Source: Poindextera sp036272595 (GTDB taxonomy: Bacteria; Pseudomonadota; Alphaproteobacteria; Caulobacterales; Caulobacteraceae). Taken from it: DNA of 64,000 bases. Positions 25,443 to 34,410 of this stretch are shown piece after piece. How positions within the stretch are numbered: the stretch's first letter is position 1; the number at the start of each line of letters is the position of its first letter. The DNA lies in the NCBI GenBank assembly GCA_036272595.1, contig DATAYM010000005.1:1-64000 (forward strand), given 5' to 3'. The position numbers and the translations under genes are program-made. The notes below the pieces were generated by a model that was given only the letters and a program-made list of their open reading frames with translations, searched no databases and was not told where the DNA came from.

Positions 25443-26690
25443 ATGATGAAAACCTTGTTGAGCAGCTGCGCCGTCATGGCGCTCGCGGTGGCGTTCGGCG
25501 CCAACGCCCAGGAGGTTGCGCCTAACCCGCCGCCGGTCGGCGCGCCGGCCGCCCAGGCCGCACCAAGCCTGACCGATCAGCAGCGGGCGATTTTCGTCGC
25601 CATCGGCCACCATCTCACCGACGCCGCCGGCGCCTATGTCGGCTATGTGCGGCGCGCCTCGGTGATCAGGCCCGGGTTCGACGGGCCGGCTTCGGTGCAG
25701 CAGGCGCTGCGCCAGGGTTCGGACTATCAGCCTGAGCAGCTGCAGGAAGGCATGGTGGCGTTCGCCGCCCTGCTGGCCTTGCGCGACCAGGCCTTTGTCG
25801 ACGGGGTCCGGGCGCAGGGCGATCCCGACTTCGCCAACCGGCTGGTCAACTCGCCCGGGGCGGTGCTCGAGGTTCCCGGCGCTCGCGAGGCGGCCGCCGA
25901 CGTGGCCGGCGCCCTGCGCGGCCACGGCGAGGCCCTGCAGAGCGAGGGCAAGACGCTGACCCAGGCCGCCTACGACGTCCAGGCCCATGCCTGGTCAAAG
26001 GCCTTCGTCGCCAATCCCCACGAGGTGCTGGCCAAGGTCGAGGCGTCCGCCTCCCAGGCGCGCACCGCCGACGAGCCGACCGAGGCGATGCTGCTGCAGA
26101 GCGTCGATTCGACGCCGCGGACGCCGGCCGCCGACCAGGCCGCGCCTTCGGCGGCTGTGGTGCGCGGCCTCGCTGTGGCCGCCCTGGCTGTGCTTGGGCG
26201 CACCGGCGACAGCCAGGACGGTCCGATCGAGATGCTGCTGCACGACGTCAACAGCGCCAACTGCCTCAAGATGGCGATGCTGAACCTGGACCAGTGCCTG
26301 GCCGCGGCCGGCCCGCACTACGAGGACGTTTTCTGCACCGGCCAACATGCCGTCGGCGAGACGGCCAAATGCATCTCGTCCGCCGCCGAAGCCGGCGGCG
26401 AGGCGCCCTCGACTTATCCCGAACGGCGCGCGCCGCGGCGCTCCGGCTACGAGCAGGTGGCAGCCTACGGTTACGGACCTGCGCCCGCCGAAGAGCGGCC
26501 GGAGATGCACGACGCGCCGCCGCCGCCCGCATACGGGCCGCCGCGGCGGGACGCCTTCGGCCCGCCTGGAGAAGCGGAGGAGTCCGCGCCCCCCGGCGCT
26601 TATCAGCCGGAGGGCGGATACGGCGCCTATGGCCCTCGGTGGGGCGAGGATCCCTATTATTCTGGCCGCCCCTATGCTTCAGGCCAATAG
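25443..26690 (+). CDS. Exported protein of unknown function with Pro/Tyr/Gly-rich tail
   Basis: The 415 residues begin with a signal peptide (LLSSCAVMALAVAFGANA, cleavage before QEV). A mainly helical region of about 290 residues follows, with cysteines clustered at NSANCLKMAMLNLDQCLAAA, DVFCTGQH and AKCISS (four cysteines that could form two disulfides). The last 90 residues are rich in Pro, Gly, Tyr and Glu (RRSGYEQVAAYGYGPAP, GGYGAYGPRWGEDPYY). I do not recognise the family; similar architecture occurs in Caulobacter-type periplasmic proteins. It is a single gene behind an A+T-rich upstream region, suggesting its own promoter. Confidence 0.75.
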   Translation: MMKTLLSSCAVMALAVAFGANAQEVAPNPPPVGAPAAQAAPSLTDQQRAIFVAIGHHLTDAAGAYVGYVRRASVIRPGFDGPASVQQALRQGSDYQPEQLQEGMVAFAALLALRDQAFVDGVRAQGDPDFANRLVNSPGAVLEVPGAREAAADVAGALRGHGEALQSEGKTLTQAAYDVQAHAWSKAFVANPHEVLAKVEASASQARTADEPTEAMLLQSVDSTPRTPAADQAAPSAAVVRGLAVAALAVLGRTGDSQDGPIEMLLHDVNSANCLKMAMLNLDQCLAAAGPHYEDVFCTGQHAVGETAKCISSAAEAGGEAPSTYPERRAPRRSGYEQVAAYGYGPAPAEERPEMHDAPPPPAYGPPRRDAFGPPGEAEESAPPGAYQPEGGYGAYGPRWGEDPYYSGRPYASGQ

Positions 26691-26699
26691 GGGCGACGC

Positions 26700-27344
26700 C
26701 TATCGGCGCTGGCCGTAGGATTTGAACCTGTCCAACACGGTGGCCATCTCGGCCTCGCTGAGCAGGATCGGGCCGCCGATGGCCAGGGTTCCGCAATAGA
26801 CGGCGGCCTGCTCCTCGACCTCCTCGGCGATGGAAAGGGCCGCCTCCAGGCTGCGGCCCAGCACCACCTGGCCATGGTTGGCCATCAGGGCGGCGTTCAG
26901 ACCTTGCAGCGCGTCGACCACCCCGTCGGCCAGTTCGCTGGAGCCGAAGGTGGCGTAGGGCGCCAGCGGCACCGACGCGCCGCCGGCCACGGCCACCATG
27001 TAGTGCAGCGACGGGATCGCCCTGCCGGCGCAGGCCAGGATGGTGGCGTGGCGCGAATGGCAGTGGACCACGGCGTTGGCGTCGGGCCGCCGCTGCAGCA
27101 GCCGCTGGTGCATCCGCCATTCGCTGGAAGGTTTCAGGCCGGCGTTCGGCGCCTCGCCGTCGGCGCCGATCAGCACCATCTGCTCCGGCTCCAGCCGCCC
27201 GGCCGGGATGCCGCTGGGCGTCACCAGCAGGCCATCGCCGAAACGGGCCGAGACGTTGCCGCTGGTGCCGCGGTTCAGGCCGCGCTGGTCCATGGCCTGC
27301 ATCACCTGCACCATGCGGCGGCGGAGGTCGGCTTCATCGGCCAT
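26700..27344 (-). CDS. Class II aldolase/adducin family protein
   Basis: This 214-residue, FucA-like protein has GNVSARFGDGLLVTPSGI (phosphate-binding), the zinc-ligand motif HCHSRHAT, HYMVAVAGG and a late ANHGQVV histidine. Members cleave or form sugar phosphates (fuculose-1-P, ribulose-P and relatives) through a zinc-bound enolate. The start overlaps the stop of the PfkB kinase gene by one base, so the kinase and aldolase are co-translated and probably act in sequence on one sugar. Substrate not determined. Confidence 0.88.
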   Translation of the reverse strand: MADEADLRRRMVQVMQAMDQRGLNRGTSGNVSARFGDGLLVTPSGIPAGRLEPEQMVLIGADGEAPNAGLKPSSEWRMHQRLLQRRPDANAVVHCHSRHATILACAGRAIPSLHYMVAVAGGASVPLAPYATFGSSELADGVVDALQGLNAALMANHGQVVLGRSLEAALSIAEEVEEQAAVYCGTLAIGGPILLSEAEMATVLDRFKSYGQRR

Positions 27345-28285
27345 CAGGCGTTCTCCTCTATGGCGGTCATCTGGCCCATGGCGGCGGCCGTGGCGTCAAA
27401 GCTTTCCAGCCGCCCAAGCGTCGCCAGGCCCTGCGCCACCAGCGCCGCCGTCGCGGTGGCGAAGCGGGCGGCTTCCAGCGGCGGCCAGTCGCGGTCCAGG
27501 GCGGCGATGAAGCCGGCGCAGTAGCTGTCGCCGCAGCTGGTGGTGTCCACCGGGCTGATGGCGAAGGCGGGGAGGGCGATGCGCCGGCCATCCAGCATGA
27601 GCAGTGAGCCCTTGCGGCCGTTCTTGATGATCACGTTGCGCGCGCCGAGGCCGAGAAAGGTCGCCCCGGCGGCTTCGATGTCGTCCGAGCCGGTGAGGGC
27701 CAGGGCCTCGGCGGCGCTCGGCATGAAATAGTCGAGGTGGGGCAGGATGGACTTCAGCTCCTCGAACGCCGAGCGGCGCGGCGAGATCAGGTCGCAGGTG
27801 ACCACGACGCCGGCGTCGCGCGCGGCGCGCACCAGCCCGGCGCCCGGACCCTTGTCGAGGCCACGGCTGCCAACGCCGGCATAGTGCAGGAACTTCGCCT
27901 GTTTCACCGCCGCGGTCGCCGCCTCGGTGACCCGCGCCGAGCCGCCGGCGCCCGGCGCATGGAAATTCGGCCGCCGCCCGTTCGAATCCACCGCCAGCAC
28001 GGTGGTCGATGTCGGCGCCCCGGCGACGGTCTCCAGAAGCGCGGTGTCGACCCCCGCCTCGTCCAGCGCCATGCGCACGAAGCGGCCGGCCAGGTCATCG
28101 CCGACCGCGCCGATCAGCGCAACGTCCATGCCCAGCCTTGCCGCCACGTAGGCCGCGCCCGCCGCCGTTCCGGCCGGCGCCAGCGCGACGCCGTCGACCA
28201 GCACGGTGGACTCCGACTCAGGCAGGGCGTCGATCGGGCGGGCCACGACGTCCAGGGTGGTCAGGCCGATCGAGACCAACCGCAT
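27344..28285 (-). CDS. PfkB family carbohydrate kinase
   Basis: The 313-residue ribokinase-fold kinase opens MRLVSIGLTTLDVV and ends its active site with SPVDTTSCGDSYCAGF, the PfkB signature 2 with the catalytic aspartate (here CGD rather than the common GAGD). GAVGDDLAGRFVRMALDEAGV is the usual signature 1 region. It should phosphorylate a sugar or sugar phosphate. ATG 28285 is chosen over an upstream one at 28318 because the first beta strand begins immediately. It is co-translated with the aldolase. Confidence 0.9.
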   Translation of the reverse strand: MRLVSIGLTTLDVVARPIDALPESESTVLVDGVALAPAGTAAGAAYVAARLGMDVALIGAVGDDLAGRFVRMALDEAGVDTALLETVAGAPTSTTVLAVDSNGRRPNFHAPGAGGSARVTEAATAAVKQAKFLHYAGVGSRGLDKGPGAGLVRAARDAGVVVTCDLISPRRSAFEELKSILPHLDYFMPSAAEALALTGSDDIEAAGATFLGLGARNVIIKNGRKGSLLMLDGRRIALPAFAISPVDTTSCGDSYCAGFIAALDRDWPPLEAARFATATAALVAQGLATLGRLESFDATAAAMGQMTAIEENA

Positions 28286-28456
28286 GCGTCCTCGCCTTGC
28301 TTGCCGTCCACGCTGCATAGGCGGTCAGGCCCCGGCGGCGCAATCGCCGCATGCGACGCTTGCAGAACCGGCCATCGCCCGACGATAAGGACGCCGAGCC
28401 CAGAGCCGCAGCGGATTCCGCGGCCGACCCGATTTGAAATTTGAAGGACGAGATTG

Positions 28457-29929
28457 ATGGAAGAGCGGATTTCCCTTGGCGCGCGCCTGACCGAACTGGC
28501 CGCCGCACACCCTGACAAGCCGGCGGTCACCGACGAGCGTCGCACCGTCACCTGGCGCGAGCTGGACCGGCGGACCAACCGCATCGCCCGCGCCCTGGAC
28601 AAGGTCGGGGTCAAACAGGGCGACCTGGTCACCATCGGCCTGCCCAACGGCGTCGACTTCGTCGAGGCCTGCTATGGCCTGTGGAAGGCCGGCGCGACGC
28701 CGCAGCCGATCTCCTACCGCCTGCCGGCCAACGAGGCGGAGGCGGTGATGGCGCTGGCCGAGACCCCGATCCTCTTGGCCAGGGACACCATCGACAGCAG
28801 CCGCCCGCGCTACGATGTCGATGCGTTACTGGCGCTCTCCGACGACGACAGCCCGGTCGAGGATCGCATCGCGCCGATCTACAAGGCGCCCACCTCCGGC
28901 GGGTCCACCGGCCGGCCGAAGCTGATCCTGTCCGGCGGTCCGGGCGTCACCCTGCGCGACGCGCCCGGCGCGTACCGCACCGAGGCCGACGACGTGATGA
29001 TCATGCCCGGGCCGCTCTATCACAACGGCCCCTTCACCTCCGCGTTCGGCGGCCTGAACAAGGGCGCGCACCTGGTGGTGCTGCCGCGCTTCGACGCCGA
29101 AAAGACGCTCGCCGCCGTGCACGAGCATCGCGGCAGCTGGATGTATCTGGTGCCGACCATGATGAGCCGCATCTGGCGGCTGCCGGACGAGGTGAAGGCC
29201 AGATACGACGTCTCATCGCTGCGCACCGTCTGGCACCTGGCCGCGCCCTGTCCGCCGTGGCTGAAGGAGGCCTGGATCAACTGGCTGGGCCCGGACGTGA
29301 TCATGGAGCTCTATGCCGGCACCGAGGCCCAGGCGGTGACCATCATCACTGGCGCCGAATGGCTGGAGCATCGCGGCTCGGTGGGCAAGGTCGCGGTCGG
29401 CGAGATGAAGGCGTTCAACGAGGCCGGCGAGATGCTGCCGCCGGGCGAGATCGGCGAGGTCTATATGCGCCGGCCCGAGGGCGCCGAGGCCTCCTACCAC
29501 TATCGCGGGGCCACGGCGCGGACCCTGCCAGGCGGCTGGGAGAGCCTCGGCGACATCGGTTATTTCGACGAGGACGGCTATCTCTACCTGGCCGACCGGC
29601 GCACCGACATGATCCTGGTCGGCGGCTCCAACATCTACCCCGCCGAGATCGAAGCGGCGCTGGACGAACATCCGCTGGTGCAGTCCAGCGCGGTGATCGG
29701 CCTTCCGGACGAGGAGATGGGCAATCAGATCCACGCCATCGTCCAGCCGAGGGCCGGCCTGACCGAGGAAGCCCTGCGCGAGCATCTGCGCACCCTGCTG
29801 GTGACCTACAAGCAGCCGCGCACCTACGAGTTCGTCACGGAGAACATCCGCGACGACGCCGGCAAGGTCCGCCGCACCCAACTCCGCGACGAACGCATCG
29901 CCAGGATGAAGGCGACGCAGACGGCCTGA
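28457..29929 (+). CDS. Acyl-CoA ligase / AMP-binding enzyme
   Basis: An ANL-superfamily adenylating enzyme of 490 residues. The ATP-binding loop reads PTSGGSTGRPK (usually TSGTTGxPK). MELYAGTEAQ, GDIGYFDEDGYLYLADRRTDMI and GGSNIYPAEIEAAL are the A5-A8 core motifs, and DAGKVRRTQLR holds the A10 lysine region. It likely activates a fatty or aromatic acid as the CoA thioester. The ATG at 28457 has AAGGACG upstream. Substrate unknown. A family A repeat remnant follows the stop. Confidence 0.9.
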   Translation: MEERISLGARLTELAAAHPDKPAVTDERRTVTWRELDRRTNRIARALDKVGVKQGDLVTIGLPNGVDFVEACYGLWKAGATPQPISYRLPANEAEAVMALAETPILLARDTIDSSRPRYDVDALLALSDDDSPVEDRIAPIYKAPTSGGSTGRPKLILSGGPGVTLRDAPGAYRTEADDVMIMPGPLYHNGPFTSAFGGLNKGAHLVVLPRFDAEKTLAAVHEHRGSWMYLVPTMMSRIWRLPDEVKARYDVSSLRTVWHLAAPCPPWLKEAWINWLGPDVIMELYAGTEAQAVTIITGAEWLEHRGSVGKVAVGEMKAFNEAGEMLPPGEIGEVYMRRPEGAEASYHYRGATARTLPGGWESLGDIGYFDEDGYLYLADRRTDMILVGGSNIYPAEIEAALDEHPLVQSSAVIGLPDEEMGNQIHAIVQPRAGLTEEALREHLRTLLVTYKQPRTYEFVTENIRDDAGKVRRTQLRDERIARMKATQTA

Positions 29930-29948
29930 CGCCTCGCGGCGCCCACCC

Positions 29949-30012
29949 CTTCGGGCCACCCGTGATGGTCCCGCGCATTCCGCCGCGTCGCGGCTCCAGC
30001 GGGGGGATGACG
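29949..30012. repeat. Truncated family A palindromic repeat (copy 3)
   Basis: Only the TCGGGCCACCCGTGATGG part and the CCGCGCATTCCGCC...CCAGCGGGGGGATGACG part remain. The left terminus and most of the centre are missing, so this is a decayed copy between two convergent genes. Confidence 0.6.
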
Positions 30013-30020
30013 GCTGAAAA

Positions 30021-33000
30021 TTACTGCGCCGCGGCGCTCAGGCGCTGGACCACGGTGGCGTCGAGGGCGCCGGTCGAGGGCAGGCCCTGGTCGCGCTGGT
30101 AGGCGGCGATGGCCAGGCTGAGGGCCGGTGAGTTCACCCCGTCATAGGGCCCCTGGTAGTAGCCCAGCCGCGAGAGGCCGCGCTGGGCGATCGTGATGTC
30201 GGCCGAGCCGCCGGCGGCCGGCGCCACCGTGGCCTGGGCCAGCTGGGTGGCCCCCAGCCTCGGGCCCTGGGCCTGGAAGCCGGCGGCCGAGCGTTCAGCG
30301 GCGGTCTGCGCTTCCGGCGACAGCTGCGCCTTCAGCCGCTGGGCCGAGGTGCGCGATTCCGCGTCGCCGGAGCGGGCCGCGATCAGGTACCACTTGTAGG
30401 CCTCGGCCGGATTCTGCGCGACGCCGAAGCCTTCCTCGTAGAGCCGGGCCAGGTTGTACTGACTGTCGACCAGGCCGAGGTCGGCGGCGCGCCGGAACCA
30501 CTGGGCGGCCTCGGTGGTGTTCTTGGGTCCGCCGGTCCCCTCGAAATAATAGAGGGCCAGATTGTGCATGGCCTTTTCGTCGCCGCCCTCGGCGGCGCGC
30601 TCGGTCCAGACCCGGGCCTGGTCGGCGTCCTTCTTCACGCCGGCCCCGCCGGCCTCGTAGAGCTTGGCCAGGTAGAACTGGGCGGGGGCATAGCCGAGGT
30701 TGGCGGCCTTGCGCACCACGTCGACGCCGGAATTGTCCTTCGCCTCGATCCGGCGCACGCCGTCGGCATAGATCTCTGCGCCGGCCTCGCTCTGCGCCGC
30801 GCTGGGCGTCGGGGCGGACGCCGGAGCGGCGGCGGGCGCCAGGGCCACGGCGGCCAGCGGCTGACCGCCCTCGCCGGCGGCCGGCTTTTCGCCGTCGACC
30901 GGCGACTTCGGTCCGCCCAGCCCCATGACCTCGGCCACCCGGTTCGGCAGGACGCCGTTCGGCTTCTGCAACACCAGCTCGTAGCCGACCAGCGCCACGC
31001 TCAGCGCCGCGGCGCCGCCGGAGACGAAGAGGGCGGTGGTCAGGGTCGAGCCACCGCGGCCCTTCCGCAACTCGGGCTTGCGGCCAAGGCCGCCGAACAT
31101 GCCGCCGCGGCTCTCGGGCTTGCGCGTCTTGCCGGACCTGGTCTCGGCCGGGCCAGGATTGGCGGCGCGGGCGGCGGCGCGGGCCTGTTCGATCAGCTCG
31201 CGGGTGGAAAGCGGCGTGACCGGCGCCGGATCAGGCTCGGCTTCGATCTCGGCCGCCTGGATCTCGGCCGCCTGCGCTTGCGGCGCGGTCACGGGATCGG
31301 CCGCCGCCTCCGGCCAGGAAAGCCGCTCGGATCCGACTTCCGCCTCGCGCGTCTCCAGCCTCGCCACCGCGCTCTCGCCGCTGATGGCGACGAACCCGTC
31401 GTCGTCCTCGGCCCCATGCGCCGGGGCGGGCGCCAGCAGCTCGTCCGGACGGAAGCCGCCGAACGAGCGCGGCTCGGGATCGATCGGCGGCTCCGCCTCC
31501 AGACCGGCCCGTTGGCGGCCAAGTTCGCCGAAGCTCGCGGCCGCCGGCTCGGCATGCGGATCATCGACGAAGATGTCGGCCTCGGGCTCGATCCGCCTGT
31601 CTTCGGCGAACCGCGCGGCCTCCGGCTCGAAACGCGGCGGAGCGGCGAAGTCGCCCGACCCCGTCAGCGGCGCGAAATCCTCCTCCCGGAACGGCGCCAC
31701 CTCGGGATCGACATAGGCCGTCGTCGGCGCATCGAAGCGGCCGCGGCCGAATGGCCCGATCTCCGGATCGGCGTAGGCGTTGTGGCCGAAGCCAGGAGGC
31801 GGCGCCGGCGCGACGGTCTCGGCAAGGCGCTTCTGGGTCTCCTCCAGTCGCTGGTCGATGCGCTCGCGCGCATCCTCCAAAAGCCGCGCCGTGCGCTCTT
31901 CGGAGAGCCGGATGCGCTCGGAAAGCTCGGTCGAGGTGCGCTCCTGCCGATCCTGCAGCCGGTCGGAGACGCGGGCCACCTGCTCGCCGACGTCATCCAT
32001 GGCCTGAGCGGAGCGACGTTCGGCGTTGGCGATGCGTTCGGCCAGCCGCTCGGTGATGCGGGCGATCTCACCGCCGAGCTTTTCCAGCGCCCGGGCCGCG
32101 GCGTCGTCGCTGCGCTCCATCCGCGCTTCCATGGTCTGCGTCATGCGCGCGACCTCGCCGCCCACCTGCTCGATGGCGTCGGCCGAGCGGTGCTCGACCT
32201 CCTGCACCCGGCGGCCAAGGGTGTCGGCCATTCGAAGCACTTCGTGGCCCATCCGCTCGATGGCGCTGGTCGAGCGGCGCTCCGCCTCCTCGACGTGGAC
32301 GGTCATCTCGCCGAGGGTGCGCTCCATGCGCTCGAAGCGGCCGTCGGCGGCTTCGCGGATCTTGTCGGCCATCTCGGCGCGGGCGGCGTCGACCCGGGCG
32401 GAGAGGTCGGCGGCCAGCTGCTCCAGGCTGGCTTCGGCCGGACGGGTTTGCAGATGGCTCTCGGCGCCGGCCAGGCGCTGGTCGAGCTGGGCGAAGGAGG
32501 CCTCCAGGCCGCGCATGGCCGCGGAGGTGCGCTCCTCGGCCTCGCTCAGGCGGCCGCTGAGCCGCTCCAGGACGCCTTCGGCCTCGCCGGCGCCGCCGGA
32601 GGCCGGCGCGGCGGCCAGTTGGGCGCCCAGGCCGTCGAGTTCGCGCCGGAGTTCGCCGAAACGCTGATCGGCCCTGGCCTCGCCGTCGTAGAGGTGGCTC
32701 GCCACCTTGGCCAGCGCCGCCTCCATCGAGCGCACCGCCTCCACCGAGGGCGGGGCGACCGCCTCCAGCTCCATGCGCTGCAGCCGGTCGCTGAGCCGGG
32801 CGTTTTCCTCGGTCAGGTTGCCGACCGCGCCTTCGAAGCGCGCCGCCACCGCGGTCTGTTCGCGTTCGGCGGTCTCCAGCCGGTTCAGCACGCCGGCGAC
32901 CGACTGGTCGATGCCGCTGATGGCCAGGGTGGCGCGCTGTTCGGCCGCTTCGATACGGGCGGAGAGCCGGTCGAGCGCCTGGGAGGCGCGCAGCACGTCG

Positions 33001-33227
33001 TCGCCGGGATGTTCGGGGGCCTCGAACCGCGCATAGGACGGCGCCGGCTCGGCGGTGGACAGGGCGGCGGGACGGGCGGGCGCCGCCGCTTCCGGCGTCC
33101 CATCCTCCAGGATCATCTGGTTCAGCCATTCGCCGAGCGTCATGCCCGAGCGGCGGGCCAGATCCTTGGCGATTTCGCGCGCCTTCGGATCGATCCCCTT
33201 CACGCTCCAAGGCGCGCTCGCCGTCAT
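30021..33227 (-). CDS. podJ: Polar organelle development protein PodJ
   Basis: The 1068-residue protein opens TASAPWSVKGIDPKAREIAK, then LARRSGMTLGEWLNQM, the PodJ start as I know it from Caulobacter. A long cytoplasmic coiled coil (about residues 60-480, many ERRS/AIERM heptads) precedes an acidic region. One transmembrane helix lies at about 727-752 (TTALFVSGGAAALSVALVGY), then periplasmic Sel1-type repeats (YAPAQFYLAKLYEAG, KAMHNLALYYFEGTGG, DSQYNLARLYEEG) and a C-terminal peptidoglycan-binding domain (LSRLGYYQGPYDGV). PodJ organises the new pole for pili and holdfast. CtrA and CcrM-type sites lie upstream. Confidence 0.92.
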   Translation of the reverse strand: MTASAPWSVKGIDPKAREIAKDLARRSGMTLGEWLNQMILEDGTPEAAAPARPAALSTAEPAPSYARFEAPEHPGDDVLRASQALDRLSARIEAAEQRATLAISGIDQSVAGVLNRLETAEREQTAVAARFEGAVGNLTEENARLSDRLQRMELEAVAPPSVEAVRSMEAALAKVASHLYDGEARADQRFGELRRELDGLGAQLAAAPASGGAGEAEGVLERLSGRLSEAEERTSAAMRGLEASFAQLDQRLAGAESHLQTRPAEASLEQLAADLSARVDAARAEMADKIREAADGRFERMERTLGEMTVHVEEAERRSTSAIERMGHEVLRMADTLGRRVQEVEHRSADAIEQVGGEVARMTQTMEARMERSDDAAARALEKLGGEIARITERLAERIANAERRSAQAMDDVGEQVARVSDRLQDRQERTSTELSERIRLSEERTARLLEDARERIDQRLEETQKRLAETVAPAPPPGFGHNAYADPEIGPFGRGRFDAPTTAYVDPEVAPFREEDFAPLTGSGDFAAPPRFEPEAARFAEDRRIEPEADIFVDDPHAEPAAASFGELGRQRAGLEAEPPIDPEPRSFGGFRPDELLAPAPAHGAEDDDGFVAISGESAVARLETREAEVGSERLSWPEAAADPVTAPQAQAAEIQAAEIEAEPDPAPVTPLSTRELIEQARAAARAANPGPAETRSGKTRKPESRGGMFGGLGRKPELRKGRGGSTLTTALFVSGGAAALSVALVGYELVLQKPNGVLPNRVAEVMGLGGPKSPVDGEKPAAGEGGQPLAAVALAPAAAPASAPTPSAAQSEAGAEIYADGVRRIEAKDNSGVDVVRKAANLGYAPAQFYLAKLYEAGGAGVKKDADQARVWTERAAEGGDEKAMHNLALYYFEGTGGPKNTTEAAQWFRRAADLGLVDSQYNLARLYEEGFGVAQNPAEAYKWYLIAARSGDAESRTSAQRLKAQLSPEAQTAAERSAAGFQAQGPRLGATQLAQATVAPAAGGSADITIAQRGLSRLGYYQGPYDGVNSPALSLAIAAYQRDQGLPSTGALDATVVQRLSAAAQ

Positions 33228-33382
33228 CGCGAATCGGTCTCCCAGCCCACCTCAGGGACGCTAACCACCGATTCCTAGCGTGTAAACGCGGCACAACCGC
33301 TAAATGTAGCGTTGCGCCCATCTCCTGTGGACGATGTCAGTCCGCTGGCGGCGAGCCCCACCCCACCTTGGCGAGGAAGCCG

Positions 33383-33398
33383 TTAACGGCTGGTTAAC
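33383..33398. promoter_or_regulatory. CtrA box TTAA-N7-TTAAC between podJ and tlyA
   Basis: TTAACGGCTGGTTAAC matches the full CtrA consensus exactly. It lies 156 bases upstream of the podJ ATG and 61 bases before the tlyA GTG, in the divergent intergenic region. GAnTC methylation sites occur at 33231-33235 and 33270-33274, on the podJ side. Together these are the usual cell-cycle promoter signals of Caulobacterales; which gene responds is not shown. Confidence 0.75.
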
Positions 33399-33458
33399 CA
33401 TGTTGCGGCGCCGCCCGGGGACTTGCCTTTTCACGCCGCTTCCAGGGAATTGCACGCC

Positions 33459-34289
33459 GTGGCCAAGAGACGCACCCGATTGGACGAAGGACTGGTCGAG
33501 CAGGGCTATTTCGCGGACCTGCGCACCGCGCGCGGCTGGATCATGGCCGGCAAGGTGGTGGTCGACGGCAAGACCATAACCTCGGTCGGGCTGATGGTGG
33601 GCGAAGCCGCCCAGATCCACCTGCGCGGCCAGGTGCTGAAATACGCCAGCCGCGGCGGCTACAAGCTGGCCAGGGCGCTGCAGCGGTTCGGCGTCGACGC
33701 CGCCGGCAAGGTGGCGCTCGACGCCGGCGCCTCGACCGGCGGCTTCACCGACTGCCTGTTGCAGGCGGGCGCGGCTTGCGTCTACGCCGTCGATGTCGGC
33801 CACGGCCAGTTCCGCGCCAGCCTGGCCGCCGATCCGCGGGTGCGGGCGATGGAGCGGACCAACATCAGCGACGTGCGCATCGCCGATCTCGATCCACCCA
33901 TCCAGATGGCGGTCGCCGACCTCTCCTACCTGACCCTGTCGGTGGCCCTCGGCGAGATCCGCGGCCTGTTCCGCAGCCCGGACGCCTTCGAGATCATCGC
34001 CCTGGTCAAGCCGCTCTATGAGGGGCTGCGGCAGGACGACGTGACCAACCTGGCCGCCATCGCGCCCGTGCTGCAGGCCCTCTTCGAGCGGCTGTCGGCG
34101 CAAGGCACCCATGTCCAGGCCGCCTGCGCCTCGCCTCTGCTCGGCGGCCGCGGCGCCGTCGAATTCCTCGCCCGCTTCCGGCCCGACCCCGGCCTGGCGC
34201 CCGAAGCCGCCGCCGGGGCCGCCATCGCCGACGCCCAGATCACGCCCCCGGTCCCGCTAGCCGAACTGGTTGCGGGAGCGACGCTATAA
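33459..34289 (+). CDS. tlyA: TlyA family rRNA 2'-O-methyltransferase
   Basis: A 276-residue protein with an N-terminal S4 RNA-binding domain (RRTRLDEGLVEQGYFADLRT, GKVVVDGKTI) followed by a Rossmann methyltransferase domain with SAM motif DAGASTGGFTDCLL and VKPLYEG. TlyA proteins methylate ribosomal RNA, affecting capreomycin sensitivity in mycobacteria; the target here is inferred. GTG 33459 is preferred over the TTG at 33423 because KRRTRLDE is the conserved start and AGGGA lies upstream. Confidence 0.9.
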   Translation: MAKRRTRLDEGLVEQGYFADLRTARGWIMAGKVVVDGKTITSVGLMVGEAAQIHLRGQVLKYASRGGYKLARALQRFGVDAAGKVALDAGASTGGFTDCLLQAGAACVYAVDVGHGQFRASLAADPRVRAMERTNISDVRIADLDPPIQMAVADLSYLTLSVALGEIRGLFRSPDAFEIIALVKPLYEGLRQDDVTNLAAIAPVLQALFERLSAQGTHVQAACASPLLGGRGAVEFLARFRPDPGLAPEAAAGAAIADAQITPPVPLAELVAGATL

Positions 34290-34293
34290 TCAC

Positions 34294-34390
34294 CGTCATC
34301 CCCCGCTGGAGCGCAGCGGAATGCGGGGGATCCATAGACACTGACGTTCGACGGTGATCATGGGTGGCCCGAACAAGTCGGGCCATGACG
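34294..34390. repeat. Palindromic interspersed repeat, family A copy 4
   Basis: A 97-base copy in the opposite orientation to 709-837: it starts CGTCATCCCCCGCTGGAGC and ends GGCCCGAACAAGTCGGGCC-ATGACG. It differs from the dnaE2-embedded copy (40146-40242) at only five positions by my alignment. It separates the convergent tlyA and methyltransferase genes. Confidence 0.85.
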
Positions 34391-34410
34391 GACAAATTGA
34401 GTTCAGGAGG

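Noticed and set aside
28319..28456. Gap between the PfkB and acyl-CoA ligase genes, searched for a tRNA or small RNA
   Set aside because: No cloverleaf or conserved loop was seen; it is a short divergent promoter region.
30564..33278. Antisense open frame of 904 codons across podJ
   Set aside because: Its sequence is a low-complexity His/Arg/Gly string mirroring the podJ coiled coil; podJ has clear domains.
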